64,000 nt of DNA from positions 868,001 through 932,000 of the forward strand of contig NZ_JANQBB010000002.1 of assembly GCF_024721975.1 (NCBI RefSeq), given 5' to 3'. The DNA comes from Paenibacillus endoradicis. GTDB lineage: Bacteria; Bacillota; Bacilli; Paenibacillales; Paenibacillaceae. The notes beneath the pieces were generated by a model. That model did not search any database. It saw nothing but the letters and a program-made list of their open reading frames with translations, and was not told where the DNA came from. Made by a program: the position numbers and the translations under genes. Below are positions 43,504 to 51,455 of this stretch, piece by piece. Numbering within the stretch: position 1 is the first letter of the stretch; each line of letters starts with the position of its first letter.

Positions 43504-44571
43504 TCAGTAAATTTCCTTGTTCTTAGTTTTCAAATACATACTAATCTGCTTACCTTTTGTCTTCTGTTCATTCCTTAAGTTAGCAGATGCTTTGCTATTG
43601 ATATACGCTAGTTCTCGATTCATTTTCAAGTAGTTATTATAGCGACTCTGTTCTAATTCACCATTAGCTAGCGCCGCTCTTATAGCACAACCAGGCTCAT
43701 TATTATGGCTACAATCGCTAAATCGACATTGCACTATTAGGTCATCGATATCTTCAAACGTACTCGTAATACCCTCATCGGCATCCCATAACTGTAGCTC
43801 TCTCATTCCTGGTGTATCGATAATAAGCCCACCTTCAGGAATAAGTAGCAGTTGTCGATGGGTTGTCGTGTGCTTGCCTCGGTCATCGCCTTCTCGTACT
43901 TCATTGACTCGTTGCAAGTCTTCACCTAATATGCGATTGATCAAAGTAGACTTTCCGACTCCAGATGAACCAACTAACGCTATCGTTTTACCAGGCTGAA
44001 TATATTGACGAATTGCCTCACAACCATCCTCTTCGATCGCTGTAATCACATGAATAGGAACACCTAAAGCTACAGACTCTACCTCACTAATTTTAGAGGC
44101 AATATCATCGCAAAGGTCACCCTTGCTTAACAGGACAACTGGCTGAGCCCCTCCTTCCCAAGCAAGAATAAGGGCACGTTCAATCCTTCTTACATTAAAA
44201 TCATGGTTGAGCGCGTTTACGAGAAACATCGTATCTACATTAGCAGCAACAATTTGCTCTTCAGTAACTGCACCTGCTACTTTTCGTGAAAACTTACTTT
44301 GCCTTGGAAAAACTTCCTGAATAATTTTCTTGGACTCACCTAGTAAATGTTGCACAGCAACCCAATCTCCAACTGCAGGAAACATTGAACGATTAGTCGC
44401 CTGATGACGTAACTTGCCAGTTACTTCTGCTACATATTCCCCATCCTCTGTATAGACCTTATACAGATGCTTATATTCAGCAACTATACGCCCAATCATA
44501 TTTCTCGAATAGTTCTTTTCCACTCGATATTTTTCAAAGTAGGGATTCCACCCCAAATCTTCTAACTGCAT
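43504..44571 (-). CDS. rsgA: Ribosome small subunit-dependent GTPase A
   Basis: A 355-residue circularly permuted GTPase: N-terminal OB-like domain (about 35-110), then G4 LSKGDL (about 148-153; usually NKxD or TKxD), G1 GSSGVGKSTL (about 200), G3 DTPGMREL and a C-terminal zinc knuckle CRFSDCSHNNEPGC. It helps mature and release the 30S subunit. Paenibacilli often carry a main rsgA in the ribosome gene region and an extra copy elsewhere; no such neighbours are here, so this is probably the extra copy. A 35-codon upstream ORF (44534-44641) overlaps its start. Confidence 0.85.
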   Translation of the reverse strand: MQLEDLGWNPYFEKYRVEKNYSRNMIGRIVAEYKHLYKVYTEDGEYVAEVTGKLRHQATNRSMFPAVGDWVAVQHLLGESKKIIQEVFPRQSKFSRKVAGAVTEEQIVAANVDTMFLVNALNHDFNVRRIERALILAWEGGAQPVVLLSKGDLCDDIASKISEVESVALGVPIHVITAIEEDGCEAIRQYIQPGKTIALVGSSGVGKSTLINRILGEDLQRVNEVREGDDRGKHTTTHRQLLLIPEGGLIIDTPGMRELQLWDADEGITSTFEDIDDLIVQCRFSDCSHNNEPGCAIRAALANGELEQSRYNNYLKMNRELAYINSKASANLRNEQKTKGKQISMYLKTKNKEIY

Positions 44572-44641
44572 TACGTAATCCTCCTCGAATTATACCTATT
44601 TCCTCACATTTATTTAAAGTAACCACACTCTGCATTTTCAT
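44534..44641 (-). CDS. Possible leader ORF overlapping the rsgA start
   Basis: An ORF of 35 codons begins at the ATG at 44641 with a strong AGGAGGAG eight bases upstream. It reads MKMQSVVTLNKCEEIGIIRG then GLRNAVRRFG and ends VESLL, overlapping the first 38 bases of rsgA in another frame. No homology is recognised. Its ribosome site is as good as that of rsgA itself (GAGGAGG before 44571), so it may be translated and affect rsgA translation. It may also be chance. Confidence 0.35.
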   Translation of the reverse strand: MKMQSVVTLNKCEEIGIIRGGLRNAVRRFGVESLL

Positions 44642-44896
44642 AACAATCTCCTCCTCTAATTTATTATTTACCGTTCGATATTACTTCTCATGAATGAAAA
44701 GTTAGACCAAAAAGTATGACCTTTTGTCAAAGTTAGTATTACAGTCAAATGATTGGATTGCTAGCGATATTCTATATATGAGAACCCAAAACATTTAACT
44801 ACAATACACTTCTATATATAACAAAAAATCCCTCTTTTTATACAAGTTTTTTATCGCTGAATATTTAAATGGCATACCGTTTGTTATTATAAGAAA

Positions 44897-44937
44897 AGCC
44901 GAGCAATCTTCAGATGATAACCTGAAATTACTCGGCT
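44897..44937 (-). terminator. Terminator of the SDR gene
   Basis: AGCCGAG pairs with CTCGGCT with inner AATTTCAG/CTGAAGATT pairing (imperfect), followed by TTTTCTT on the minus strand. The remainder of the 352-base stretch 44642-44993 shows no gene; it should contain the rsgA promoter. Confidence 0.7.
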
Positions 44938-44993
44938 GAATATGTGATCTAAGTATATAATCTCATGATTACTTGCTGCTCGATATTCAAATA

Positions 44994-45731
44994 CTATCTT
45001 GCAGTCAAGCCACCATCAATAACAAATTCAGAACCAGTTGAATAGCTAGATTCATCTGAAGCTAGGAATAATACAAGACTTGAAACCTCTTCTGATTTGG
45101 CAACACGTTTCAAAGGAATATGTTTTGCAAATTCCTTAATCACTTCTGCAGCATCACCTTGTGTAACCATTGGAGTTTCAATAACACCTGGATGAACAGA
45201 GTTTACACGAATGCCATAGTTAGCAAATTCCATTGCAGCTGCTTTCGTCATACCACGAACCGCAAACTTAGTATCTGTATAACCAATTGCTCCCGCAACT
45301 AAGCCATTCATTGAAGATATGTTTACAATTGAGCCGTTTTCCGTTTTTTGCATGGAAGGAAGAACAGCTTTCATTCCTAGAAATACAGAAACTTGATTAA
45401 TATCTACAATTTTACGATATTGTGCTTCTGTAATCTCAGCAATAGAAATATTCATGCTTATTCCAGCATTGTTGACTAGAATGTTTACAGGACCAAAAGC
45501 ATTTTCAGTCTCAGTAATGACTTTCTCCCAATCAGCAGCACTAGTTACATCTTGTTTCACGAATTTAGCATTTTCTCCTAATTCATTAGCAAGCGCGCTT
45601 CCACTTTCTTCGTTTAGATCTGTAATTACTACTTTTGCACCTTCAGCAATAAATTTTCTTACATGTGATTCACCCATACCGCGTGCGCCACCTGTAATAA
45701 TCGCAACTTTACCTGTTAGTCTACCCATCAT
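44994..45731 (-). CDS. SDR family oxidoreductase (FabG/steroid-dehydrogenase-like)
   Basis: A 245-residue classical SDR: TGGARGMGES (about 14-23), NNAG motif (about 86-89), catalytic Ser in IVNISSMNG and YTDTK (Tyr and Lys, about 151-155), and the C-terminal GSEFVIDGGLTAR ending common to the glucose dehydrogenase/3-alpha-hydroxysteroid group. It reduces or oxidises an unknown alcohol or ketone with NAD(P). AGGAG precedes two tandem ATGs (45731 or 45728). It has its own terminator and is not clearly in an operon. Confidence 0.85.
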   Translation of the reverse strand: MMGRLTGKVAIITGGARGMGESHVRKFIAEGAKVVITDLNEESGSALANELGENAKFVKQDVTSAADWEKVITETENAFGPVNILVNNAGISMNISIAEITEAQYRKIVDINQVSVFLGMKAVLPSMQKTENGSIVNISSMNGLVAGAIGYTDTKFAVRGMTKAAAMEFANYGIRVNSVHPGVIETPMVTQGDAAEVIKEFAKHIPLKRVAKSEEVSSLVLFLASDESSYSTGSEFVIDGGLTAR

Positions 45732-45923
45732 CCACTACTCCTTATTAAAGCTGAAATGTGATAATTACTTGATTATACATTATTGTATCCCGGATTAAAA
45801 ATTGCATCCAAAGGAGATCATCGCTTATCTGCTATCTAATTGGAGCATCTCTATCTTTGTTAATTCTTCTGCAATAGCATGTCCTTCTTTACTCTCTGGA
45901 GGAATACCTAATGTTATAAAAAA

Positions 45924-45964
45924 GAATCTCTTATGTCCACTACCAGTGGAGGCATAAGAGATTC
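45924..45964 (-). terminator. Terminator of the acetate transporter gene
   Basis: GAATCTCTTATG pairs with CATAAGAGATTC, with an inner CCACT/AGTGG stem, followed by TTTTTT on the minus strand. It lies 34 bases below the stop at 45998. Confidence 0.8.
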
Positions 45965-45997
45965 CTGTTACATTGCTAAGTAAACTTAGCCAACTTC

Positions 45998-46615
45998 TTA
46001 TTTCTTAAAAATTCCAAATGGTGAACCAAGAGGAAGGAAAGTACGACCAAAATGAATATTTAGAACAGATGCACCACATCCATATAGAGACACGATAGCA
46101 ATTCCCAGTTCAGCGTAAGCTGCAACAGTATGAAATATATGCGGTGCTACTCCAAATGCATCTAGTGTCAATCCTATGAAAAGAAAATCAATTAAAACAA
46201 AAATAATAAAGAGTACTTTATGTGTTTCCATAGCACCGATAGTCATAAATAAAGTAAAAATCAAATAACCAAGAAACGCAAATCCTAGCTGTTTACTGTC
46301 TGCGTCAGCCATTAATATTGGACCGAAAGCACCTAGTTTTATTAACCAACTACTAGCCACCCCCAACCAAAAGAAGCCATACGCTGCAAAAGCCGTCATC
46401 CCAAATGTATTATTATGTTTCGCATCTTGAATAGCTGCAAAGAGCTGAGCGAATGCACCTAGAAAAATAGCCCATGGAATAACGAAGCTAAGTCCTGATG
46501 TAAGACCAAGTTTGTTTGAAGATGCGACAAGCGTTACAATAGCCAAACCAAATAGACCAATTCCGCTTGGATCTGCTGTAATAATTTTTACCGATTGATT
46601 CGAATGTGTTGTCAT
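45998..46615 (-). CDS. Acetate uptake transporter, SatP/GPR1/YaaH family
   Basis: A 205-residue protein with six membrane helices. The family opening NPxPLGL is represented by ADPSGIGLFGLAIVTL (about 14-29). It then has IFLGAFAQLFAAIQDAKHNN with the conserved Gln, and AFAAYGFFWLGV. SatP-type proteins carry acetate or succinate with protons and are hexameric. The last residues (PLGSPFGIFKK) resemble the usual basic C terminus. It is a single-gene transcript with a strong terminator. Confidence 0.85.
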   Translation of the reverse strand: MTTHSNQSVKIITADPSGIGLFGLAIVTLVASSNKLGLTSGLSFVIPWAIFLGAFAQLFAAIQDAKHNNTFGMTAFAAYGFFWLGVASSWLIKLGAFGPILMADADSKQLGFAFLGYLIFTLFMTIGAMETHKVLFIIFVLIDFLFIGLTLDAFGVAPHIFHTVAAYAELGIAIVSLYGCGASVLNIHFGRTFLPLGSPFGIFKK

Positions 46616-46739
46616 AGTTGCCTCCGGTTTTAGTAAACATGATGTGTGGAGCAGAATCCTTTACAGCTCGTACTGAACAGCCCTCGATATCATATCATAA
46701 TCATTGTTTCCTTGTAATCTAAAACAAAAAATAAAACCA

Positions 46740-47492
46740 TTAGTTTTCAACTTTCAACACTTCGAACCGGTAACCCTGATATACATAGTTTTGCTTTTGA
46801 TACATTTCTCTCGCTGTATCCTCACCATCTGCAAGTAAAAGAACAGTTTTATGTTCATAATTATCCATCACAAATCGCTGAATTTGACCACCAATTCCTT
46901 TACGCTGTAACGCTTTGACAACAAATATATTATCAATCTCGACCGTTTCAGCTTGTACAATAATTTCAGCTGATCCAGCGGGGATACCTTCAAAATATGC
47001 TATGACTTGCTGCTTACTTCTGTCATTGAATTGTCGAAGTAGTAGTTGCTGTTTATCCTTTGCGAAGCTCTCACCATATTTCAAATCCTCATCATATTGC
47101 AACTTCAAAAAATCTTCTAGATTAGAGTCTGTAACTTGCTGAACATCGATGGTTACAATTTTTGCAACTGTGAATGTACTTGGCTGAATAGCGTACAATT
47201 CTAAATATCCAATTTGATAGCTTTCTGCGGATAAATACGTAGTAATCTCATCTAAAATTTTTATATTAGCTGGGAAAATAAATTTCATATGTTGCTGATT
47301 ATTCGCTTTATGGAAAGTATGTATTGCTAGTTCAATTTCTTTAAATTGTGTTAGCGTAGGCATCTTCTTCCATTGAATAAAATTACTATCATAACGATTC
47401 AGCATTTCAGGGTAATGGTATTGTCGGTACATTTCATTATCATTAATAATGTGTCCCAATATATGAATATGTTCAAATGTTATGTTGTTCAT
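46740..47492 (-). CDS. GNAT family acetyltransferase with extra N-terminal domain
   Basis: A 250-residue protein. The first 110 residues are a separate domain (HTFHKANNQQHMKFIFPANI and LDEITTYLSAESYQIGYLEL), followed by a GNAT domain with LQRKGIGGQIQRFVMDN (acetyl-CoA loop) and YQKQNYVYQGYRFEVLK at the end. This two-part layout is seen in several Bacillus GNATs of unknown substrate. No ribosome site stronger than moderate was seen. The second repeat array begins 249 bases upstream of its start. Confidence 0.78.
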   Translation of the reverse strand: MNNITFEHIHILGHIINDNEMYRQYHYPEMLNRYDSNFIQWKKMPTLTQFKEIELAIHTFHKANNQQHMKFIFPANIKILDEITTYLSAESYQIGYLELYAIQPSTFTVAKIVTIDVQQVTDSNLEDFLKLQYDEDLKYGESFAKDKQQLLLRQFNDRSKQQVIAYFEGIPAGSAEIIVQAETVEIDNIFVVKALQRKGIGGQIQRFVMDNYEHKTVLLLADGEDTAREMYQKQNYVYQGYRFEVLKVEN

Positions 47493-47687
47493 GACTTTCT
47501 CTCATTCCTTTAGATATTATTTTCATACGGAGGAAATCCTTCTACTCTACTTTTTGGCAGACTATTTCTCTCCTATCATTATGCACAAACAAAAAGGCTC
47601 CTGCCAGTACAAATACTAAATCATATTATTTCCCCGGAAATTGACGGATTTGGTAACTCTATGGAATCATATCATAATATATTGCAA

Positions 47688-47735
47688 AAACAGACAAGCT
47701 ATCATCTCATTGCTAAGATGATAGCTTGTCTGTTT
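47688..47735. terminator. Bidirectional terminator next to repeat array
   Basis: AAACAGACAAGCTATCATCT pairs perfectly with its complement (47716-47735) around an 8-base loop. It separates the GNAT gene upstream region from the repeat array, which begins 6 bases later. Confidence 0.75.
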
Positions 47736-47740
47736 GCTGC

Positions 47741-48322
47741 TTTTTGAACTACCTCTTAATAATGAAGGTTCAAAACATTCGCTTGTCAGCATCAAGAAGA
47801 TGACCCACAGCGGAAACGAGTAGCACAGCGTACGTTTTGTGTACGTGAGCACACGCAGGCTTTCGATGGGGAGGCATATTCAATGTCGAACAATCTACGT
47901 TAGCATAATCATCGTGATCACGAGTGGATGTTTTGGGCTACCTCTTAATAATGAAGGTTCAAAACATTCGCTTGTCAGCATTAAGAAGATGACCCACAGC
48001 GGAAAAGAGTAGCACAGCGTACGTTTTGTGTACGTGAGCACACGCAGGCTTTCGATGGGGAGGCATATTCAATGTCGAATAATCTACGTTAGCATAATCA
48101 TCGTGATCACGAGTGGATGTTTTGGGCTACCTCTTAATAATGAAGGTTCAAAACATTCGCTTGTCAGCATTAAGAAGATGACCCACAGCGAAAACGAGTA
48201 GCACAGCGTACGTTTTGTGTACGTGAGCACACGCAGGCTTTCGATGGGGAGGCATATTCAATGTCGAACAATCTACGTTAGCATAATCATCGTGATCACG
48301 AGTGGATGTTTTGGGCTACCGC
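47741..48322 (+). repeat. Tandem array of a 189-bp structured repeat, three cores
   Basis: TGACCCACAGCG recurs at 47801, 47990 and 48179 (period 189). Each unit has a hairpin (left arm ...GAGTGGATGTTTTGGGCTACC in parts, right arm GAAGGTTCAAAACATTCGC), a core almost identical to that at 34872-35304 and a tail AATCTACGTTAGCATAATC. The stem sequence differs completely from the first locus but still pairs; five non-Watson-Crick positions are all G-U when read as + strand RNA. The array ends exactly at the stop codon of the permease gene at 48323. Together with the terminator at 47688 it explains the 830-base gap 47493-48322. Confidence 0.9.
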
Positions 48323-49054
48323 TTAAACTTCTTTTCTTTGTAAATATATATAACCCAAGGCAAAGAACAGCACAAAACTCCCACCAACTACAGTTAATAG
48401 CTGCTCCCATGGTATGAAAAATACATCCTGATGATCCTCTGCGATGTACATCATGGCAAAGGGCTGTGCCCAAGGATAATAACGAGCAAAGTCCGCTGAA
48501 TTCATAACGAGAATGGTCGGGATAGTGAAAATGACATTAACTGCAAAAGGTGCAGCAAAAGACTTGAATAACGTTGATAACCATAATTGCAGTGCAATGA
48601 GAGGTAAAGTTGCTACCCAGCCACCAAATATACTTTTTACAATAAGCACCATCGGGAAAGGTTCACCATAATCTTTCATTAACCCTACAGAAAGCAATAC
48701 TAGTGCATAAAGTAATTGCATAATAAGGGTAATGCCGATAATGATTACGAACTTGGAAACATAAACTTTCCCTCTCGTCGTTGGTAAGGCAAATAATTGT
48801 TTCCACCCTCCTGCCTGATGTTCATAGCGGCATATGATCGCAGCTAACACCCCCGTCATTAGAGGAAGAAACATTATAGCATATACTAAGTTCACCATCA
48901 TAGAAGTATAAATATATTGAAAATTCTCGGTACCTTCCATATCTAACTCGACATTCCATGCAATAGCTAACACAAGTGCTGGTCCAATTAATATGAACGG
49001 AATAATATTCGTCTTTCTTAACTTATACCATTCTGCTTGTAGCAAATTAACCAC
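48323..49054 (-). CDS. ABC-2 type permease (lantibiotic-immunity-like), third gene
   Basis: A 243-residue permease with six helices. LLQAEWYKLRKTNIIPFILIG is the standard opening of the lantibiotic protection/bacitracin ABC permease group, and RYEHQAGGWKQLFALPTTRGKVYVSKF is the cytoplasmic loop (about 70-96) repeated in its partner. GTG at 49054 directly follows the previous stop. Two such permeases plus one ATPase (FEG-type order) typically protect against antimicrobial peptides. A two-component system lies upstream at 51456-53485. Confidence 0.82.
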   Translation of the reverse strand: MVNLLQAEWYKLRKTNIIPFILIGPALVLAIAWNVELDMEGTENFQYIYTSMMVNLVYAIMFLPLMTGVLAAIICRYEHQAGGWKQLFALPTTRGKVYVSKFVIIIGITLIMQLLYALVLLSVGLMKDYGEPFPMVLIVKSIFGGWVATLPLIALQLWLSTLFKSFAAPFAVNVIFTIPTILVMNSADFARYYPWAQPFAMMYIAEDHQDVFFIPWEQLLTVVGGSFVLFFALGYIYLQRKEV

Positions 49055-49765
49055 TTAGGCCACATCCCTTCTATTGAAATCCCACATACCGATAACTAAT
49101 AGAATGATCGCTACGCCTACACCAATAACTACATTAATCAATGGATTATTCCACTCATTCATTAACGTTGGCCACTTCCATATAACCCAATCAGGCAAAT
49201 AATAAGACATCATACAGATGATCACACCCATGATGCCAATCGATATCGTAACTCCTTGATTCGGAATAATGGTAGCAATCCAAAGATGAAATCCAACTAA
49301 AGCTAGAGAAGCTAGATAAGGGTAGAAACTATTCAATAATAGTTGTAACCATGGGATATTCTCACCTAGCCCTAATGTCCTGCCATACAGTAGTGTTAGA
49401 ACAGCGAGTACGCAAGATGAAACAAATAAAAGAATAGCTACAATAACAAATTTGGAAACATAGACGCTTATTTTTGAAATAGGCAATGCAATCCACTGCT
49501 TCCATGCGTTTGTTTCATTTTCGATACTCGCCATAAGCGAAGTAAGAATAACAAGACCTAATACTAAAGCTAAAGGAGTGAATCCCGCTACATTAGAAAG
49601 ATAATAACCCCAATCATCGTCACTTTGCGTTAATAAATAGTCCTTTCGCACACCGTAGTTGACCATCTGCAAGGCAACAACACCAATGGGCCCTAAGATC
49701 GCGAGAAACCATAAGCCTTTACGCTTAATTTTCAGCCATTCGGCACGTAACAATTGGGTTATCAT
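49055..49765 (-). CDS. ABC-2 type permease (lantibiotic-immunity-like), second gene
   Basis: A 236-residue permease with six helices and the same opening (LLRAEWLKIKRKGLWFLAILG) and loop (SIENETNAWKQWIALPISKISVYVSKF) as the downstream gene, so the two are paralogues that form the heteromeric membrane part. It overlaps the ATPase gene by four bases (ATGA). The substrate is likely a peptide antibiotic or lipid, by analogy to LanEG/BcrB proteins. Confidence 0.82.
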   Translation of the reverse strand: MITQLLRAEWLKIKRKGLWFLAILGPIGVVALQMVNYGVRKDYLLTQSDDDWGYYLSNVAGFTPLALVLGLVILTSLMASIENETNAWKQWIALPISKISVYVSKFVIVAILLFVSSCVLAVLTLLYGRTLGLGENIPWLQLLLNSFYPYLASLALVGFHLWIATIIPNQGVTISIGIMGVIICMMSYYLPDWVIWKWPTLMNEWNNPLINVVIGVGVAIILLVIGMWDFNRRDVA

Positions 49766-50673
49766 CGTCTCTGCCCCTTTTCAGTCATCTGCAAGAAGAT
49801 TTCTTCTAGTGAGCGTTTAACTTCCTCCACACGATAGACTTGGTGCCCCTCATGAACTAACGTACTAACTACATTAGCTACACATTCATCCGTTGGCTCT
49901 AGCAAATGAATACTGTCCTCGACAACTTCTAGCGGAATTTCTATTCCTTTCAAAAGTTGGCTAGCGTGTACAACATTACTACATTGAATAATGATTTTCG
50001 CTTTGGCTATTTGACGCATTTGCCCTATAGAATCTTGGAATACAAGTTCACCTTTAGACACAACACCTACGGAAGTTGCCATTTGATCAATTTCAGATAA
50101 TAGATGACTTGAGATAAGTACTGTCATCCCATAACGAACTGGCAAACTTTTAATAAGTTCACGAATTTCGATAATACCAGCGGGATCAAGTCCATTCGTA
50201 GGTTCATCCAAAATTAAAAGCTTTGGCTGATGTAATAAAGCAGCCGCTATTCCTAATCTTTGTTTCATCCCTAGTGAGAAACCTTTAACTTTTTTGCCCT
50301 TAACATCTGATAACCTTACTATTTCTAACACTTCATCAATACGTGCCTTTGGTACATTGATCACTTTACGAATGACTTCCAAATTTTCATGCGCGGTCAA
50401 ATGTGGATAGTACGACGGATTCTCTACTAGAGAACCAATGTTACGCAATATTTCTAGCTTATTTTTCATAATGTCTTTGCCGAAAATTTGAATACTACCT
50501 GATGATGCTTTCATTAACCCTAGTAGCATCCGTATCGTAGTTGTCTTTCCCGCTCCGTTTGGACCAAGAAAACCATAGATTTCACCTTGTCTAATCGTCA
50601 TGTTCATGCCACTTACTGCTCGTTCTTTGCCAAATGATTTCGATAATTGCTTCGTCTCTATAATATATTCCAT
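49762..50673 (-). CDS. ABC transporter ATP-binding protein (BcrA/LanF-like)
   Basis: A 303-residue ATPase. Walker A GPNGAGKTTTI, signature KGFSLGMKQRLGIAAALL (SxGxxQ-type with LG in place of the usual SGG, normal for this family), Walker B LLILDEPTNGLDP and the stretch VRYGMTVLISSHLLSEIDQMA. The C-terminal domain of 90 residues is typical of BcrA/LanF. The start at 50673 has AGGTG six bases upstream; GTG at 50682 is less likely. It drives export by the two paired permeases below. Confidence 0.88.
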   Translation of the reverse strand: MEYIIETKQLSKSFGKERAVSGMNMTIRQGEIYGFLGPNGAGKTTTIRMLLGLMKASSGSIQIFGKDIMKNKLEILRNIGSLVENPSYYPHLTAHENLEVIRKVINVPKARIDEVLEIVRLSDVKGKKVKGFSLGMKQRLGIAAALLHQPKLLILDEPTNGLDPAGIIEIRELIKSLPVRYGMTVLISSHLLSEIDQMATSVGVVSKGELVFQDSIGQMRQIAKAKIIIQCSNVVHASQLLKGIEIPLEVVEDSIHLLEPTDECVANVVSTLVHEGHQVYRVEEVKRSLEEIFLQMTEKGQRR

Positions 50674-50741
50674 ATCTCTCACCTCATAATTGAGTATAGA
50701 GAGTCAAGGTTAAAAGGAGGTGCCTGCAAAGGTTAAATTTT

Positions 50742-50796
50742 GTTTAAAAATGCGGGCTTTAATAACGATGAGTAAGCTAACGTAGATTAATCGACA
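50742..50796 (-). repeat. Solitary, inverted fragment of the structured repeat
   Basis: Read on the minus strand, ATGTCGATTAATCTACGTTAG followed by CTTACTCATCG resembles the tail of the units at 47741-48322 (ATGTCGAACAATCTACGTTAG is the matching part there, shown in two pieces across 47883-47903), and AAAGCCCGCATTTTTAAAC resembles the left hairpin arm of the 34.9 kb units. The ~70-nt core is absent. The fragment lies in the 208-base gap between the SRPBCC gene and the ABC operon. Confidence 0.6.
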
Positions 50797-50881
50797 TCGG
50801 TTATGAAGCGAACTTGGGAAATCTAGCATAAGCTTCCGATGTATGTTTCTTGTAGACCACCTATCCATGTTTTCAATGGTT

Positions 50882-51310
50882 CTAAAACTTCCGTTTATGA
50901 TACGGAAGACCCTCGCCTTCTTCGCAATACTGTTTAAGACTGTACAAAAACATAGCCCAGTTATAATTACATACGCGATAAAATGCGGTCACTTCCTCCC
51001 AATTCATCTGACGAAATATAATTGAAGTCTTCCCGTTTTTTTCATCTATATCAAAAGAAATTGTCGTACCTATCCATTCTGGATCTGAATCAACACACTG
51101 CCACAAAATCTTTTTATCGGTAACAAGCTCATCAACTCGCATCTTTGTTAAGCCTTTTCCGCCGAATCGGAACTCATTTATACTACCGATCTGATCATTG
51201 ACTATTAGTTCATTTGTCCATATTTCTGAAAGTCCTTTTGTAGTGGTTAATGCTTCATATACCGTTGAAGCTGGAACATTCACGGTCTGTAAGTGCTCGA
51301 TATTTGCCAT
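50882..51310 (-). CDS. SRPBCC (AHSA1/START-like) domain protein
   Basis: A 142-residue ligand-binding fold. It opens IEHLQTVNVPASTVYEALTT and has ISFDIDEKNGKTSIIFRQMNW and YNWAMFLYSLKQYCEEGEG, the C-terminal helix typical of the AHSA1/polyketide-cyclase-like group. Members bind small hydrophobic ligands or act as Hsp90-activator-like proteins; no catalytic residue can be assigned. The start at 51310 has GGGGA ten bases upstream, while 51319 has it directly adjacent. It stands between the two-component system and the ABC operon on the same strand and is probably separate from both. Confidence 0.75.
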   Translation of the reverse strand: MANIEHLQTVNVPASTVYEALTTTKGLSEIWTNELIVNDQIGSINEFRFGGKGLTKMRVDELVTDKKILWQCVDSDPEWIGTTISFDIDEKNGKTSIIFRQMNWEEVTAFYRVCNYNWAMFLYSLKQYCEEGEGLPYHKRKF

Positions 51311-51455
51311 ATTGCTCATTCCCCTTCTTTATAAGGATTTAATTTATGTAATTATTTGTATATGAATATTGTACCATGATACGGTTGTTGTAATTTTTTT
51401 CGATCACTCATTTTTCAAATTACGTATCACAGAGCCAAAATAATAGTATCGTTAA

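Noticed and set aside
45825..45917. Minus-strand fragment reading LGIPPESKEGHAIAEELTK
   Set aside because: It looks protein-like and may be a gene tail, but it begins inside the terminator of the acetate transporter gene and has no recognisable family.
47741..48322. CRISPR array
   Set aside because: The units are 189 bp direct repeats without short unique spacers, and no cas gene is present.
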